From NCBI GenBank assembly GCA_902569185.1, contig CACFTH010000004.1, positions 1 through 52,400 on the forward strand: a stretch of DNA of 52,400 bases. Direction: 5' to 3'. A model generated the notes under the pieces. That model searched no databases. It saw only the letters and a program-made list of their open reading frames with translations, and had not been told where the DNA came from. Within the stretch, counting starts at the first letter, position 1, and each line of letters starts with the position of its first letter. Positions 42,626 through 51,696 of this stretch are shown in pieces. The stretch is from an uncultured Pelagibacteraceae bacterium. GTDB lineage: Bacteria > Pseudomonadota > Alphaproteobacteria > Pelagibacterales > Pelagibacteraceae. Both the position numbers and the translations under genes were made by a program.

Positions 42626-43865
42626 CGTTCCCCTCGAATTGTTTAAGCATTTCCAGAGAGGATTTTAATCCATCCTCATGAAAACCGTAACCAAAATAAC
42701 TTCCTGAAAACCAAACCCTTTTTTTTCCTTGCAGATCTTTTAATCGGTTTTGCATCTCAAAACTTTTATTGTTTAAATATGGATGAGTGAAATTTATTTT
42801 TTTAATGACTTTATCGTCTTTAATTTTAGTAATTGGATTTAAAGTAAGAAAATAATTATTTTTTGTATCAAGATTTTGAAGTTTATTGAGCCAATATGTG
42901 ACACATGTTTTTGTTAAATCTTTATTTGATATAGAATTCCAACTCGACCAGGCATTTTTTTTATTGGGCATCAAATCTACATCTGTATGTAAATATGCTT
43001 CATTAAATATGTATGAAAAACCATTTAGAATTTCTTTTTCATCATTTGAAGGATGATCAATAAGTTTTAAACTTTGATCAGCATGACATGACAATACTAC
43101 ATGATCGTAATCTCTATATTCACCTAATGTATTAATGAAAATTCTAACATTATCATCGCTTCTTATAATTTTTTTTATTTCATAATTTTTTAAATATTCT
43201 CCATTAATTTTTTCTAAAACTTTAGAAACATAATTTCTACTTCTGTTTGTAACCGTGTACCACTGAGGTCTATTTTTTAATTTAAAAAGACCGTGGTTAT
43301 TAAAAAAATTTAAAAATAATACAAATGGTATATCTCTAGCCTTAGAGAATGGCATAGACCAAATTGCAGCTACCATTGGTATTATATGATAATTAATGAA
43401 GTATTTTGAAATTTTTGAATTATCTAAATAATTTCCTAATGTAATATTTTTTAAATCTTTTTTTAATAAAACTGGTGCTGTTTTATAAAATGATATGATT
43501 TCATAAATCATTTTTATAAAATTAAAGTTAAAAAGATTATTTTTTCTTGCAAATAATGAATTAAATCCGGTTCCTCCGTATTCTATGCTCGAGTCCTTTA
43601 CAGAAACTGAAAAAGACATATCGCTTTTCTCATAGGGTACTTTTAACTCTTCAAAAAAATTTATTAAATTTGGATAAGTAATTTTGTTAAAAACAATAAA
43701 ACCAAGGTCCACTGGTATTTTTCTATTTGTCTCCTTTATATCGAAAGTATAAGAATGTCCGCCGAAATGATTATCTTTTTCAAAAAGATCAACTTCATAC
43801 TTTTTTGACAAATAGTAGGCAGATGATAATCCTGAAATTCCAGATCCAATAACTGCAATTTTCAT
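42579..43865 (-). CDS. FAD-dependent amine-oxidase-like oxidoreductase
   Basis: This 428-aa flavoenzyme begins with the dinucleotide-binding motif IAVIGSGISGLSSAYYLSKK, then LFEKDNHFGGHSYTF and DLGFIVFNKITYPNL. The C-terminal FAD contact is VWFSGSYFGYGFHEDGLKSS. It belongs to the phytoene desaturase/amine oxidase-like group that commonly neighbours DUF1365 and CFA genes, and is a candidate acyl-chain desaturase. It starts only 9 nt after gcvP on the same strand, with no terminator in between. Confidence 0.9.
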   Translation of the reverse strand: MKIAVIGSGISGLSSAYYLSKKYEVDLFEKDNHFGGHSYTFDIKETNRKIPVDLGFIVFNKITYPNLINFFEELKVPYEKSDMSFSVSVKDSSIEYGGTGFNSLFARKNNLFNFNFIKMIYEIISFYKTAPVLLKKDLKNITLGNYLDNSKISKYFINYHIIPMVAAIWSMPFSKARDIPFVLFLNFFNNHGLFKLKNRPQWYTVTNRSRNYVSKVLEKINGEYLKNYEIKKIIRSDDNVRIFINTLGEYRDYDHVVLSCHADQSLKLIDHPSNDEKEILNGFSYIFNEAYLHTDVDLMPNKKNAWSSWNSISNKDLTKTCVTYWLNKLQNLDTKNNYFLTLNPITKIKDDKVIKKINFTHPYLNNKSFEMQNRLKDLQGKKRVWFSGSYFGYGFHEDGLKSSLEMLKQFEGNDGDLYIQRYSNASKI

Positions 43866-43874
43866 TATTTATAA

Positions 43875-46742
43875 TTATGCAGCTTCATCTTTATATTCAT
43901 CCATAGTAGGACATGAGCATACAAGATTACGATCCCCAAATACATTGTCCACTCTTGCTACTGGGGCCCAATATTTATTATTTTTTATGTATTCAGTTGG
44001 AAAAGCTGCTTCTTCTCTTGAATAAGCATGTTTCCACTCAGTTGAAGCTAATTCAACATAAGTATGAGGAGCATTTTTAAGTGGATTATCTATTTTATCA
44101 AATTTAGCCGACTCTACTAAATTTATTTCTTTTTTAATTTTAATAAATGCATTACAAAATTTATCTATTTCTTCTAAATTTTCACTCTCCGTCGGCTCAA
44201 TCATAATTGTACCGGCAACTGGCCATGACATAGTTGGTGCGTGGTAACCAAAATCAATTAATCTCTTTGCTAGATCCTCTTCAGATATTCCTGAGCTTGC
44301 TTTAATTGGTCTAATATCAATTATGCATTCGTGCGCAACATTACCATTTTTGCCAGTATAAAGAACTTTATAATCTTTAGATAATTTTTTTGAAATGTAA
44401 TTTGCATTTAATATTGAAACTTGTGAAGCTTTTTTCAACCCTTCTGCACCCATCATCTTTATGTACATCCAAGATATTGGAAGTATACTTGAACTACCCC
44501 AAGGCGCGGCTGAAACAGCTCCCATTCCATTCTTAGGACCAGCTTCTTTAATAATTTCATGTGTCGGTAAAAAATCAGCTAAATGTTTAGAGCAAGCTAT
44601 TGGTCCCATTCCAGGTCCGCCACCACCGTGAGGTATGCAGAATGTTTTATGTAAATTAATATGACAAACATCAGGTCCGAATTTCCCTGGTTTTGCTATA
44701 CCCACAAGTGCATTTAGATTAGCTCCATCCATATAAACTTGTCCACCGTGCTTATGAATAACATCACAAATTTCCATGATTTTTTCCTCAAATACTCCGT
44801 GAGTAGAAGGATATGTAACCATTAATGCAGCTAAATCTTTTGAGTGTTTTTCAGCTTTATTTTTAAGATCGTTTATATCGACGTTTCCATCATCGTCACA
44901 ATTGACTACAACCACTTTCATTCCGCACATTTGAGCACTAGCTGGATTAGTTCCATGAGCTGAGTCTGGGATTAGACAAACGTTACGATTTTCTTGTTTA
45001 TTATTCTTATGGAATTTTCTTATAGTCATTAGACCTGCATACTCTCCTTGTGCGCCAGAATTAGGTTGTAAAGAGACTGCGTCATATCCAGTAATTTCTT
45101 TTAAATCATTTATTAAATCCTTAAAAAGGATCTTATAACCTTCCATCTGATTTGTAGGAACAAAAGGATGCGGAAGTGAAAACTCCTTCCATGTAATAGG
45201 AATTAATTCAGCTGTTGCATTGAGCTTCATTGTACAAGATCCTAAAGCAATCATTGACCTGTTTAGTGCAATATCACAGTCTTCAAGTTTCTTTAAATAT
45301 CTAAGCATTTCAGTCTCAGAATGATATTTGTTAAAAACTGGATGAGTTAAGTATTTTGAAGTTCTTAAAAGATTTTTTGGAAGATTGTCTAATTCAACCT
45401 TTACATCTTGCTTAATTGTCTTAGAAATTCCAAATAATTTTAATAATATATTTACATCATCAAGTTTTTTTGCTTCATCAAAAGCAACTGATAAATGCTC
45501 TTTATCAACTTTTCTTAAGTTAATATTTTCTTTTAATGCAGCCTCATAAATAGAATTTGTTTTTTCATCGGTTTTAATAGTAACGGTATCAAAAAAATAA
45601 TCTGATATAATTTTGTAACCACCAGATTTAATATTATCAGCGAAAATTTTAGCTAATTTAGAAGTTCTGTTTGCTATTTTAAGTATTCCTTCTGGTCCGT
45701 GATAAATTGCAAAAGCAGCGGAAATGATAGCTAATAAAGCTTGAGCGGTACAAATGTTACTTGTGGCTTTATCTCTTCTAATGTGCTGCTCCCTAGTTTG
45801 TAAAGAAAGTCTGTAAGCTTTTTTTCCGTGTCTATCTTTTGATACACCTATAATTCTACCTGGCATTGATCTTTTAAATTCTTCCTTGGTAGCAAAAAAT
45901 GCTGCATGTGGTCCGCCATATCCCATTGGGATACCAAATCTTTGAGCGCTACCGACAGCAATGTCAGCACCGAGTTCTGCTGGGGTTTTTAATCTAGCTA
46001 GCGCTAATAAATCACAAACCAATATAGCTTTTCCATTTTTTTTGTGTATTAGGCTAATGCTTTCACTAGGATCATTTATTTCACCTAAAGTTCCCGGATA
46101 AGACAACACTCCACAAATAATATCGTCATTAATTTTTGTTAGTTCTTTTTTTTCGTCACCTATTATCAATTCTAAACCGAAAGGGTTTGTTCTTGTCTTT
46201 ATAAGATCAATTGTCTGAGGATTACAATTATTTGAAATAAATATTTTTTTCGAGTTAGTCTTATCTAATCTTTGACTTAAACCTACTGCTTCTGCTGTTG
46301 CTGTTGCTTCATCTAATAAAGAGGCATTAGCAATATCCATACCTGTTAAGTCAATTATTGATTGTTGAAAATTTAAAAGCATTTCTAGTCGTCCTTGGGC
46401 TACTTCAGGCTGATAAGGTGTATAAGAAGTGTACCATCCAGGATTTTCTAAAATGTTTCTTAAAATTACGTTAGGTGTAATTGAGTTATAATATCCCATT
46501 CCTATAAAATTTCTAAAAATTTTATTTTTTTTGGATATAGATTTTAATTTTTTTAAAGCATCATTTTCCGACATCGGCTGGTCAATTTTTAGTTCATCTT
46601 TCAATAAGATCTTTTCCGGCACAGTATTTTCCATCAGATCTTCAAGCGACTTATATCCGATGTATTGCAGCATTCTAGATTGGTCTTCTTCTGAAGGACC
46701 AATATGTCTTTTAATAAATTCTTTTGAATTATCGTCAATCAT
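43875..46742 (-). CDS. gcvP: Glycine dehydrogenase (P-protein), single chain
   Basis: This 955-aa PLP enzyme decarboxylates glycine in the glycine cleavage system and transfers aminomethyl to GcvH. Both homologous halves are present in one chain. The N-terminus reads FIKRHIGPSEEDQSRML; the catalytic half has VCHINLHKTFCIPHGGGGPG with the PLP lysine at residue 699. The segments GMGYYNSITPNVILRNILEN and TPYQPEVAQGRLEML are also standard. It overlaps gcvH by 1 nt (TAATG). Confidence 0.98.
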   Translation of the reverse strand: MIDDNSKEFIKRHIGPSEEDQSRMLQYIGYKSLEDLMENTVPEKILLKDELKIDQPMSENDALKKLKSISKKNKIFRNFIGMGYYNSITPNVILRNILENPGWYTSYTPYQPEVAQGRLEMLLNFQQSIIDLTGMDIANASLLDEATATAEAVGLSQRLDKTNSKKIFISNNCNPQTIDLIKTRTNPFGLELIIGDEKKELTKINDDIICGVLSYPGTLGEINDPSESISLIHKKNGKAILVCDLLALARLKTPAELGADIAVGSAQRFGIPMGYGGPHAAFFATKEEFKRSMPGRIIGVSKDRHGKKAYRLSLQTREQHIRRDKATSNICTAQALLAIISAAFAIYHGPEGILKIANRTSKLAKIFADNIKSGGYKIISDYFFDTVTIKTDEKTNSIYEAALKENINLRKVDKEHLSVAFDEAKKLDDVNILLKLFGISKTIKQDVKVELDNLPKNLLRTSKYLTHPVFNKYHSETEMLRYLKKLEDCDIALNRSMIALGSCTMKLNATAELIPITWKEFSLPHPFVPTNQMEGYKILFKDLINDLKEITGYDAVSLQPNSGAQGEYAGLMTIRKFHKNNKQENRNVCLIPDSAHGTNPASAQMCGMKVVVVNCDDDGNVDINDLKNKAEKHSKDLAALMVTYPSTHGVFEEKIMEICDVIHKHGGQVYMDGANLNALVGIAKPGKFGPDVCHINLHKTFCIPHGGGGPGMGPIACSKHLADFLPTHEIIKEAGPKNGMGAVSAAPWGSSSILPISWMYIKMMGAEGLKKASQVSILNANYISKKLSKDYKVLYTGKNGNVAHECIIDIRPIKASSGISEEDLAKRLIDFGYHAPTMSWPVAGTIMIEPTESENLEEIDKFCNAFIKIKKEINLVESAKFDKIDNPLKNAPHTYVELASTEWKHAYSREEAAFPTEYIKNNKYWAPVARVDNVFGDRNLVCSCPTMDEYKDEAA

Positions 46743-47122
46743 TAGCTAGGGTTCTCCGCGCAAAATTTGTCATAATCTGCTTTGTTCATTAATGTGTCAA
46801 ATTCAGATTTATCTTTAACTTTTATTTTAAAAAACCAACTTGCTCCTTCAGGATCAGAGTTTACATTCCCTGGGTCATCTACTATTGATTTATTTCCCTC
46901 TAAAATTTCTCCTGAAATTGGAGAATAAACATCACTAGCTGCTTTAGTGGACTCAACAACAGCAGCTTGACTATCTTTCTCAACTGATTTACCTGGTTCA
47001 GGTACTTCAACAAAAACAATGTCCCCTAACATTTCAGTAGCATGTTTTGTAATACCCACGGTTGCAGTATCACCGTCAAGTGAAACCCACTCATGTTTTT
47101 TTGAAAATTTTTTTTCACTCAT
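46742..47122 (-). CDS. gcvH: Glycine cleavage system H-protein
   Basis: This 126-aa lipoyl carrier shuttles the aminomethyl group between GcvP and GcvT. The lipoylated lysine is Lys60 in [14 protein letters not shown]. It begins with [19 protein letters not shown] and ends with the conserved [10 protein letters not shown] and [10 protein letters not shown] segments. It lies between gcvT (9-nt gap) and gcvP (1-nt overlap). Confidence 0.98.
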   Translation of the reverse strand: MSEKKFSKKHEWVSLDGDTATVGITKHATEMLGDIVFVEVPEPGKSVEKDSQAAVVESTKAASDVYSPISGEILEGNKSIVDDPGNVNSDPEGASWFFKIKVKDKSEFDTLMNKADYDKFCAENPS

Positions 47123-47131
47123 TTTTTCCTC

Positions 47132-48220
47132 CTATTTAACATAGCTTTTTTTATAAAATGGTAATTTAGAAACAACTGCATCATGTTTTTTTCCTCTTAC
47201 CTCTAACAAAATTTTATTATCAATCTCAGAAAATTTACTTTGAATATATCCCATAGCAACAGGTGTATTAACACTTGGGCCAAATGTTCCACTAGTTACA
47301 ACACCAATCTCATCACCAGAAGATGAGAATATTTTAGTACCTTCTCTTGCTATAATTCTTCCAGATGGTTTAATACCAACTCTTATTTTTGAAACACCAT
47401 TTTTTAAATCATTTTGTATATTTTCCCAACCTTTAAAACCACCTTCTTCTCTTCTTCTTTTTGAAATCGCCCATTTTAAATTTGCCTGAATAGGACTAAT
47501 ATCTTGGTTCAGTTCATGGCCATATAAACACAAACCTGCTTCTAATCTAAGTGTATCTCTCGCTCCAAGACCTATTGGTTTAGCTCCTTTATTAGACAGG
47601 AGTTTTGTAAAATTTTCTGCATTTGTATTTGATAAAGAAATTTCAAAACCATCTTCACCTGTATAACCTGATCTTGTGACATAAATTTTTTTTCCTTGAA
47701 ATTTAAAGTAATCTCCATTCATGAACTTAAGTTGTTTTACACCTGGGATTATAGCTTCTAAAATAGTTTCTGACTTTGGACCTTGTAAAGCTACAAGAGA
47801 GAGATCTTTTTTTAGTTCATATTTGCTATCTGAGTCTAAGCATTTTGCTATTTCTTTTGTGTCATTATCCTTACATGCTGCATTCAGTATAATATTAAAA
47901 CCTCCGTCAACTCTAGTGATAATTAAGTCATCAATCACTCCGCCTTTATCATTTATCAAAAAAGAATATTTAGATTGATTTATTTTAATTTCTTTGAAAT
48001 CTAAGGGAATGATTTTTTCTAAATTTTGTTCTAATGATTTGCTTCCTGAAATAAAAAGCTGCCCCATATGTGAAACGTCAAAAAAACCTGCAGTCTGTCG
48101 TGTAGTTATATGTTCTTTAACAATACCGTCTTTGTATTGAATGGGCATTTGATATCCAGCAAAAGCAACAAACTTTGCTCCTAAGTTTTTATGAAAATTA
48201 TATAAAGCTGTTTTTTCCAT
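47132..48220 (-). CDS. gcvT: Aminomethyltransferase (T-protein)
   Basis: This 362-aa enzyme releases ammonia from the aminomethyl-lipoyl group and makes 5,10-methylene-tetrahydrofolate. It has LGAKFVAFAGYQMPIQY, GFFDVSHMGQLFISG, the folate-binding VTRSGYTGEDGFEIS, LGARDTLRLEAGLCLYGHEL and RRREEGGFKG. It is the first gene after the tandem glycine riboswitch and heads gcvTHP. Confidence 0.97.
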   Translation of the reverse strand: MEKTALYNFHKNLGAKFVAFAGYQMPIQYKDGIVKEHITTRQTAGFFDVSHMGQLFISGSKSLEQNLEKIIPLDFKEIKINQSKYSFLINDKGGVIDDLIITRVDGGFNIILNAACKDNDTKEIAKCLDSDSKYELKKDLSLVALQGPKSETILEAIIPGVKQLKFMNGDYFKFQGKKIYVTRSGYTGEDGFEISLSNTNAENFTKLLSNKGAKPIGLGARDTLRLEAGLCLYGHELNQDISPIQANLKWAISKRRREEGGFKGWENIQNDLKNGVSKIRVGIKPSGRIIAREGTKIFSSSGDEIGVVTSGTFGPSVNTPVAMGYIQSKFSEIDNKILLEVRGKKHDAVVSKLPFYKKSYVK

Positions 48221-48242
48221 ATTTGTAATAACCCTTTATTTT

Positions 48243-48390
48243 CCCCATCTGTCTAAGAACCTGAGAGATTTGCTCCTTCGGTGAGGCTTAAGCCTGCTTT
48301 CCAGAGTTATTACAATAACGGTCCTTTTGCCTGAGAGTTTCCAGGGAGGTTGCTCCTTCGGCGCTATATCTAAATAGTCTCTCCCGTTAT
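48243..48390 (-). ncRNA. Tandem glycine riboswitch upstream of gcvT
   Basis: Two adjacent glycine aptamers are visible on the minus strand. The first has GGGAGAG at its 5' stem, GCGCCGAAGGAGCAA, and then AACTCTCAGGCAAAAGGACC. The second has CTCTGGAAAGC, CACCGAAGGAGCAA and ATCTCTCAGG with the end near GACAGATGGGG. The conserved GGAGCAA loops (48356-48350 and 48276-48270) lie 80 nt apart. Glycine riboswitches on gcvT usually switch expression on when glycine is abundant; SAR11 bacteria are known to carry them. The 3' end lies about 22 nt before the gcvT ATG, so control of translation initiation is possible. Confidence 0.95.
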
Positions 48391-48395
48391 ACTTT

Positions 48396-48412
48396 TTTAT
48401 AGCACAATATTT
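48396..48412 (-). promoter_or_regulatory. Extended -10 promoter candidate for the gcvT riboswitch transcript
   Basis: Minus-strand TGCTATAAA lies just upstream of the riboswitch 5' stem, in the 29-bp gap after the DMT permease gene. The TGn extension can replace a -35 box, and none is visible at the right spacing. The start of transcription would fall within a few bases of the first aptamer stem. Confidence 0.4.
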
Positions 48413-48419
48413 GAATTAA

Positions 48420-49277
48420 TTATACTTTTTTATAATCTAAACTTTTCATGACTACTGCGGAAAGAATAATAATTCCGCCAATAAGTACACTTATTGGTGG
48501 TATTTCATTATAAAATAGCCAAACCCATATTGGGGCGAATATAGACTCCATTAGCATTAATAAACCAACCATTACTGCTGGTGTTGTCCTTGAACCTATT
48601 GTTATAAAAATAAAACCGAAAGCTAATTGAGGAACACCAAGTAAAAATGCTAACCAAATATCTTTTGTGGATATAGCAAAATTTTCGAGTAAAAATAAAC
48701 CATACAAGCAACTTAATATACCCGCGTAAAATACTGCGGGTATCATATCCACTTTTGGATATTTTCTTATTATTAAAACTAAAACCGAAAAGTTAATTGG
48801 AATAGTCAAAGCGGCTAGGTTTCCCTTTAAAGATCCGGTCCCAAGTGAATCACCAATCATCAAAGTTACGCCGATCATTGCTAACATAATTGCAACATAT
48901 CCTCGCGGTGAAATTTTTTCTTTTAAAAAAATGTAGGCCACTATTGGTAAAAAAACTGTTTGGGTACTAATAATAAAAACTACATTTGCAACAGTCGTTT
49001 CCATCATTGAATACATATAAGCAACAAAGTTTGTTGAAAGAAATACTCCGCCAATAAGTCCGGGCACTCCTGCTTCTTTAATTTTTTTAAATGTCTTTTT
49101 TCTATAAGTTAACAAAATAAAAGCTATTAACACCCAGAGAAAAAATATTGATCTATAAAAAAGAATTTGCCAGATACTAGCGCTTTCAAAAGTTCTTAAA
49201 ATGAGGCCACCCCAGCTTAGACAAAATCCACCTGTAAGAATAAGTAGTGGCCCAGGTATTTTATAAACAAAATTCAT
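48420..49277 (-). CDS. EamA/DMT-family permease downstream of pxpBC
   Basis: This 285-aa protein has about ten helices in two EamA repeats. The first repeat begins with GGFCLSWGGLILRTFE and IWQILFYRSIFF, and the second with LTIPINFSVLVLIIRKYPKV; MLMESIFAPIWVWLFYNEIP is the typical end of the second repeat. It follows pxpC directly, with its ATG adjacent to the pxpC stop, so it probably belongs to the same transcript. Transport of 5-oxoproline or a related amino acid is inference from position only. Confidence 0.9.
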   Translation of the reverse strand: MNFVYKIPGPLLILTGGFCLSWGGLILRTFESASIWQILFYRSIFFLWVLIAFILLTYRKKTFKKIKEAGVPGLIGGVFLSTNFVAYMYSMMETTVANVVFIISTQTVFLPIVAYIFLKEKISPRGYVAIMLAMIGVTLMIGDSLGTGSLKGNLAALTIPINFSVLVLIIRKYPKVDMIPAVFYAGILSCLYGLFLLENFAISTKDIWLAFLLGVPQLAFGFIFITIGSRTTPAVMVGLLMLMESIFAPIWVWLFYNEIPPISVLIGGIIILSAVVMKSLDYKKV

Positions 49278-50201
49278 TTAGAATTTTCTTACATAGTCTT
49301 GAAAAGCATTTTCTGCAACAGCCAAATTGACCAATTTAAATTTAATAATTGTACCAGGAGTTTTTTGAACTAATTTATCATAGTCAGCGGTTATCACATT
49401 AGCTATTTTTGGATATCCACCAATGGTTGGGTGATCTGAAAGAAGAATTATAGGTTGGCCATCACCGGGGACTTGGATTGATCCTTTTGTTATCCCTTCA
49501 GATTTTATATTTTTATTAACTGTGTTTTCAAGTTTAATACCTTCTAATCTCATTCCCATTCGATCAGTTAGTTTTGTAACTTTATACTCTTTTGAAAAAA
49601 AATCATCTTGGCTATTTTTTGAGAAATAATGAACTTGTAAGCCCTTCATTACTCTAATGACATTATCTCTATCAAAATCAAATTCAATTTTCTTTAATTT
49701 ATTTGTTTGATGGGATTTTCTAAAAAAAATTTTATCATTAATTTTTAATTTATTTCCATTATTTGGACCAATTTTTGCTTTAACTAACGTAGACACACTT
49801 CCTTTGACCTCTTCAATTTTAAAGCCACCAAATATTGAAAAATAACCATAGACAGAATTAATTGTTGATAAAATATCAATCTTATCTCCATTAGAAATTT
49901 GAAAACTTTCATTAGATTTTCCTTTTATTATTTCACCATTTTTTTTGATTAAATTAAAATTAACTTTTCCTGAAATAGCTACCAATGCATTTTCTCCGTT
50001 CATCTCAAGTAATGGTCCCTGATATGCAAATTCTAAAGCACCTTCTGATATTTTGTTATCAACTAATTTATTTGAATTACAAAATGATAATTGATCCATA
50101 CAGCCACTTGCAACAATGCCAAGATGCTGTAATCCAAATCTACCTAAATCTTGAAAAGTTGAATTAATACCTGGTCTTAATACTTTAAAATAATTATTCA
50201 T
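49278..50201 (-). CDS. pxpC: 5-oxoprolinase subunit PxpC (KipA-like)
   Basis: This 307-aa subunit of the biotin-dependent-carboxyltransferase-like family works with PxpA and PxpB in ATP-dependent cleavage of 5-oxoproline to glutamate. It begins with KVLRPGINSTFQDLGRFG and GIVASGCMDQLSF, then has EFAYQGPLLEM. The later part contains VTKLTDRMGMRLEG, GITKGSIQVPGDGQPIILL and DHPTIGGYPKIANV. It overlaps pxpB by 8 nt. Confidence 0.94.
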   Translation of the reverse strand: MNNYFKVLRPGINSTFQDLGRFGLQHLGIVASGCMDQLSFCNSNKLVDNKISEGALEFAYQGPLLEMNGENALVAISGKVNFNLIKKNGEIIKGKSNESFQISNGDKIDILSTINSVYGYFSIFGGFKIEEVKGSVSTLVKAKIGPNNGNKLKINDKIFFRKSHQTNKLKKIEFDFDRDNVIRVMKGLQVHYFSKNSQDDFFSKEYKVTKLTDRMGMRLEGIKLENTVNKNIKSEGITKGSIQVPGDGQPIILLSDHPTIGGYPKIANVITADYDKLVQKTPGTIIKFKLVNLAVAENAFQDYVRKF

Positions 50202-50883
50202 TTTTAAATAAAGTAAATTCTTTTTTTGATATAGACTTAAATTTTACGGTATCTCCAGGTGATAAAATACTTGTGTTTGTTTTGTTTATATTAAAAAGCT
50301 CGAATGGGGTTCGTCCAATTATATTCCATCCACCTGGGCTTTCAAACGTGTATATTGTGCAGAATTTTTCGACTATACCCACAGAACCTTTGTTAATTCT
50401 TATACGTGGTGTATCTAACCTATCATGATAAAGACTTTCACTGAGGTCACCAAGAAAAGGTTGCCCTGGTACAAAACCTATCATATAAACGAAAAAATTT
50501 GTTTCAAGATGTTTGGATACTATTTCTTTAAAATTCAATTTAGTTTTTTGTTCTAACCTTTTTATATCTAAAGCATACTCCTCATCATAACATATTGGGA
50601 TTTCAACAATTTTATTATTTTCAGGTAAATTTATTTTTGAATAATCACTACTTTTAATAAATTCTATTATGTCTTTTGATTTGATTTGTCCTAATTCAAA
50701 ATTAATGATTACTTTATTATACGATGGGGTATAATTTAATATTCCTTTAATTTTACTTTTATTTACTGAGTCTTGAATAAAATTAAAAAGTTTTATTACT
50801 TCTTTATTTGTGTTTTTATTGACTTCATCACCGAAATCACAAGTGATGCCACAGTCTCCAATATTACTTATTTTTTTCAACAT
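50194..50883 (-). CDS. pxpB: 5-oxoprolinase subunit PxpB (KipI-like)
   Basis: This 229-aa partner of PxpC in 5-oxoproline cleavage has the characteristic IPICYDEEYALDIKRLEQ, YMIGFVPGQPFLGDLSESL, RLDTPRIRINKGSVGIVEKF and SPGGWNIIGRTPFELF segments. PxpBC homologues were formerly named KipI and KipA for sporulation kinase control in Bacillus. Its start codon is only 37 bp from the divergent pxpA start. Confidence 0.94.
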   Translation of the reverse strand: MLKKISNIGDCGITCDFGDEVNKNTNKEVIKLFNFIQDSVNKSKIKGILNYTPSYNKVIINFELGQIKSKDIIEFIKSSDYSKINLPENNKIVEIPICYDEEYALDIKRLEQKTKLNFKEIVSKHLETNFFVYMIGFVPGQPFLGDLSESLYHDRLDTPRIRINKGSVGIVEKFCTIYTFESPGGWNIIGRTPFELFNINKTNTSILSPGDTVKFKSISKKEFTLFKNE

Positions 50884-50920
50884 AAATTGATATAATGGAT
50901 AATATATAAAGGTTTAAAAT
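50884..50920. promoter_or_regulatory. Short divergent promoter region between pxpB and pxpA
   Basis: Only 37 bp separate the two start codons. A perfect TATAAT on the plus strand (50891-50896) would serve pxpA with a leader of about 18 nt; its -35 region would fall inside the first pxpB codons. Any pxpB promoter must likewise extend into pxpA, so the two would interfere or be co-regulated. Confidence 0.45.
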
Positions 50921-51694
50921 ATGGAAATTAATATTAATTGCGATCTTGGAGAAACTTCAAAATTCTGTTCCACAGAAAACGACCCTTTATTATTGGGTAT
51001 AGTTAATTCAGCTAATGTTGCTTGTGGGTACCACGCTGGAGACGAACCTACCATGAAAAAAACAGTAGAAATTTCAAAAAAAAATGGTGTTAGCATAGGC
51101 GCCCATCCTTCATTTAATGACCCAGAAAATTTTGGAAGAAAAAGGTTAAATTTAACTGCAAAGGAAATTAACAAATTAATAGTAGATCAAATTAATATTT
51201 TATCTGAGATTGCTGAAAAAAATTCAATGAAAGTTACACATGTTAAACCTCATGGTGCATTAAATAACATGGCTTGTGAAGATTTTGAGTTAGCAAGTAT
51301 AATTTCAAAATCTATCATAAATGTAAATAAAGATTTAATTTTTTTAGTTCCCACAGGATCACAAATGGAAAAAGCGGGAAAAAAACTTAATCTAAAAGTT
51401 GCTGCAGAAATTTTTGCAGATAGAAATTATGAAGACGATGGTAATCTAGTGTCAAGGTTAAAGAAAAATGCTCTTATTACAGATCCAGAAATAGCAAAGA
51501 AACATGTTATTAAAATGGTTCAAAACCAGGCTTTAAATTGTTTTTCAGGTAAACAAATCCCATGCGAAATTGATTCTGTTTGTGTACATGGTGATGGGAG
51601 TAGTGCTGTTAAAACTGCTCAAGAGATTAAGGATGGATTAATAAACTCTAAAGTTTCGTTAAAATCTTTAGATCAATTAAAGAAATTTATATAA
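50921..51694 (+). CDS. pxpA: 5-oxoprolinase subunit PxpA (LamB/YcsF family)
   Basis: This 257-aa protein begins MEININCDLGETSKFCSTEN, then has VNSANVACGYHAGDEPTM and SIGAHPSFNDPENFGRKRL. THVKPHGALNNMA, EIFADRNYEDDGNLVSR and the end segment VCVHGDGSSAV follow. It is the catalytic polysaccharide-deacetylase-like subunit of the PxpABC 5-oxoprolinase. pxpA usually sits in one operon with pxpBC; here it is divergent. Confidence 0.95.
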   Translation: MEININCDLGETSKFCSTENDPLLLGIVNSANVACGYHAGDEPTMKKTVEISKKNGVSIGAHPSFNDPENFGRKRLNLTAKEINKLIVDQINILSEIAEKNSMKVTHVKPHGALNNMACEDFELASIISKSIINVNKDLIFLVPTGSQMEKAGKKLNLKVAAEIFADRNYEDDGNLVSRLKKNALITDPEIAKKHVIKMVQNQALNCFSGKQIPCEIDSVCVHGDGSSAVKTAQEIKDGLINSKVSLKSLDQLKKFI

Positions 51695-51696
51695 TT

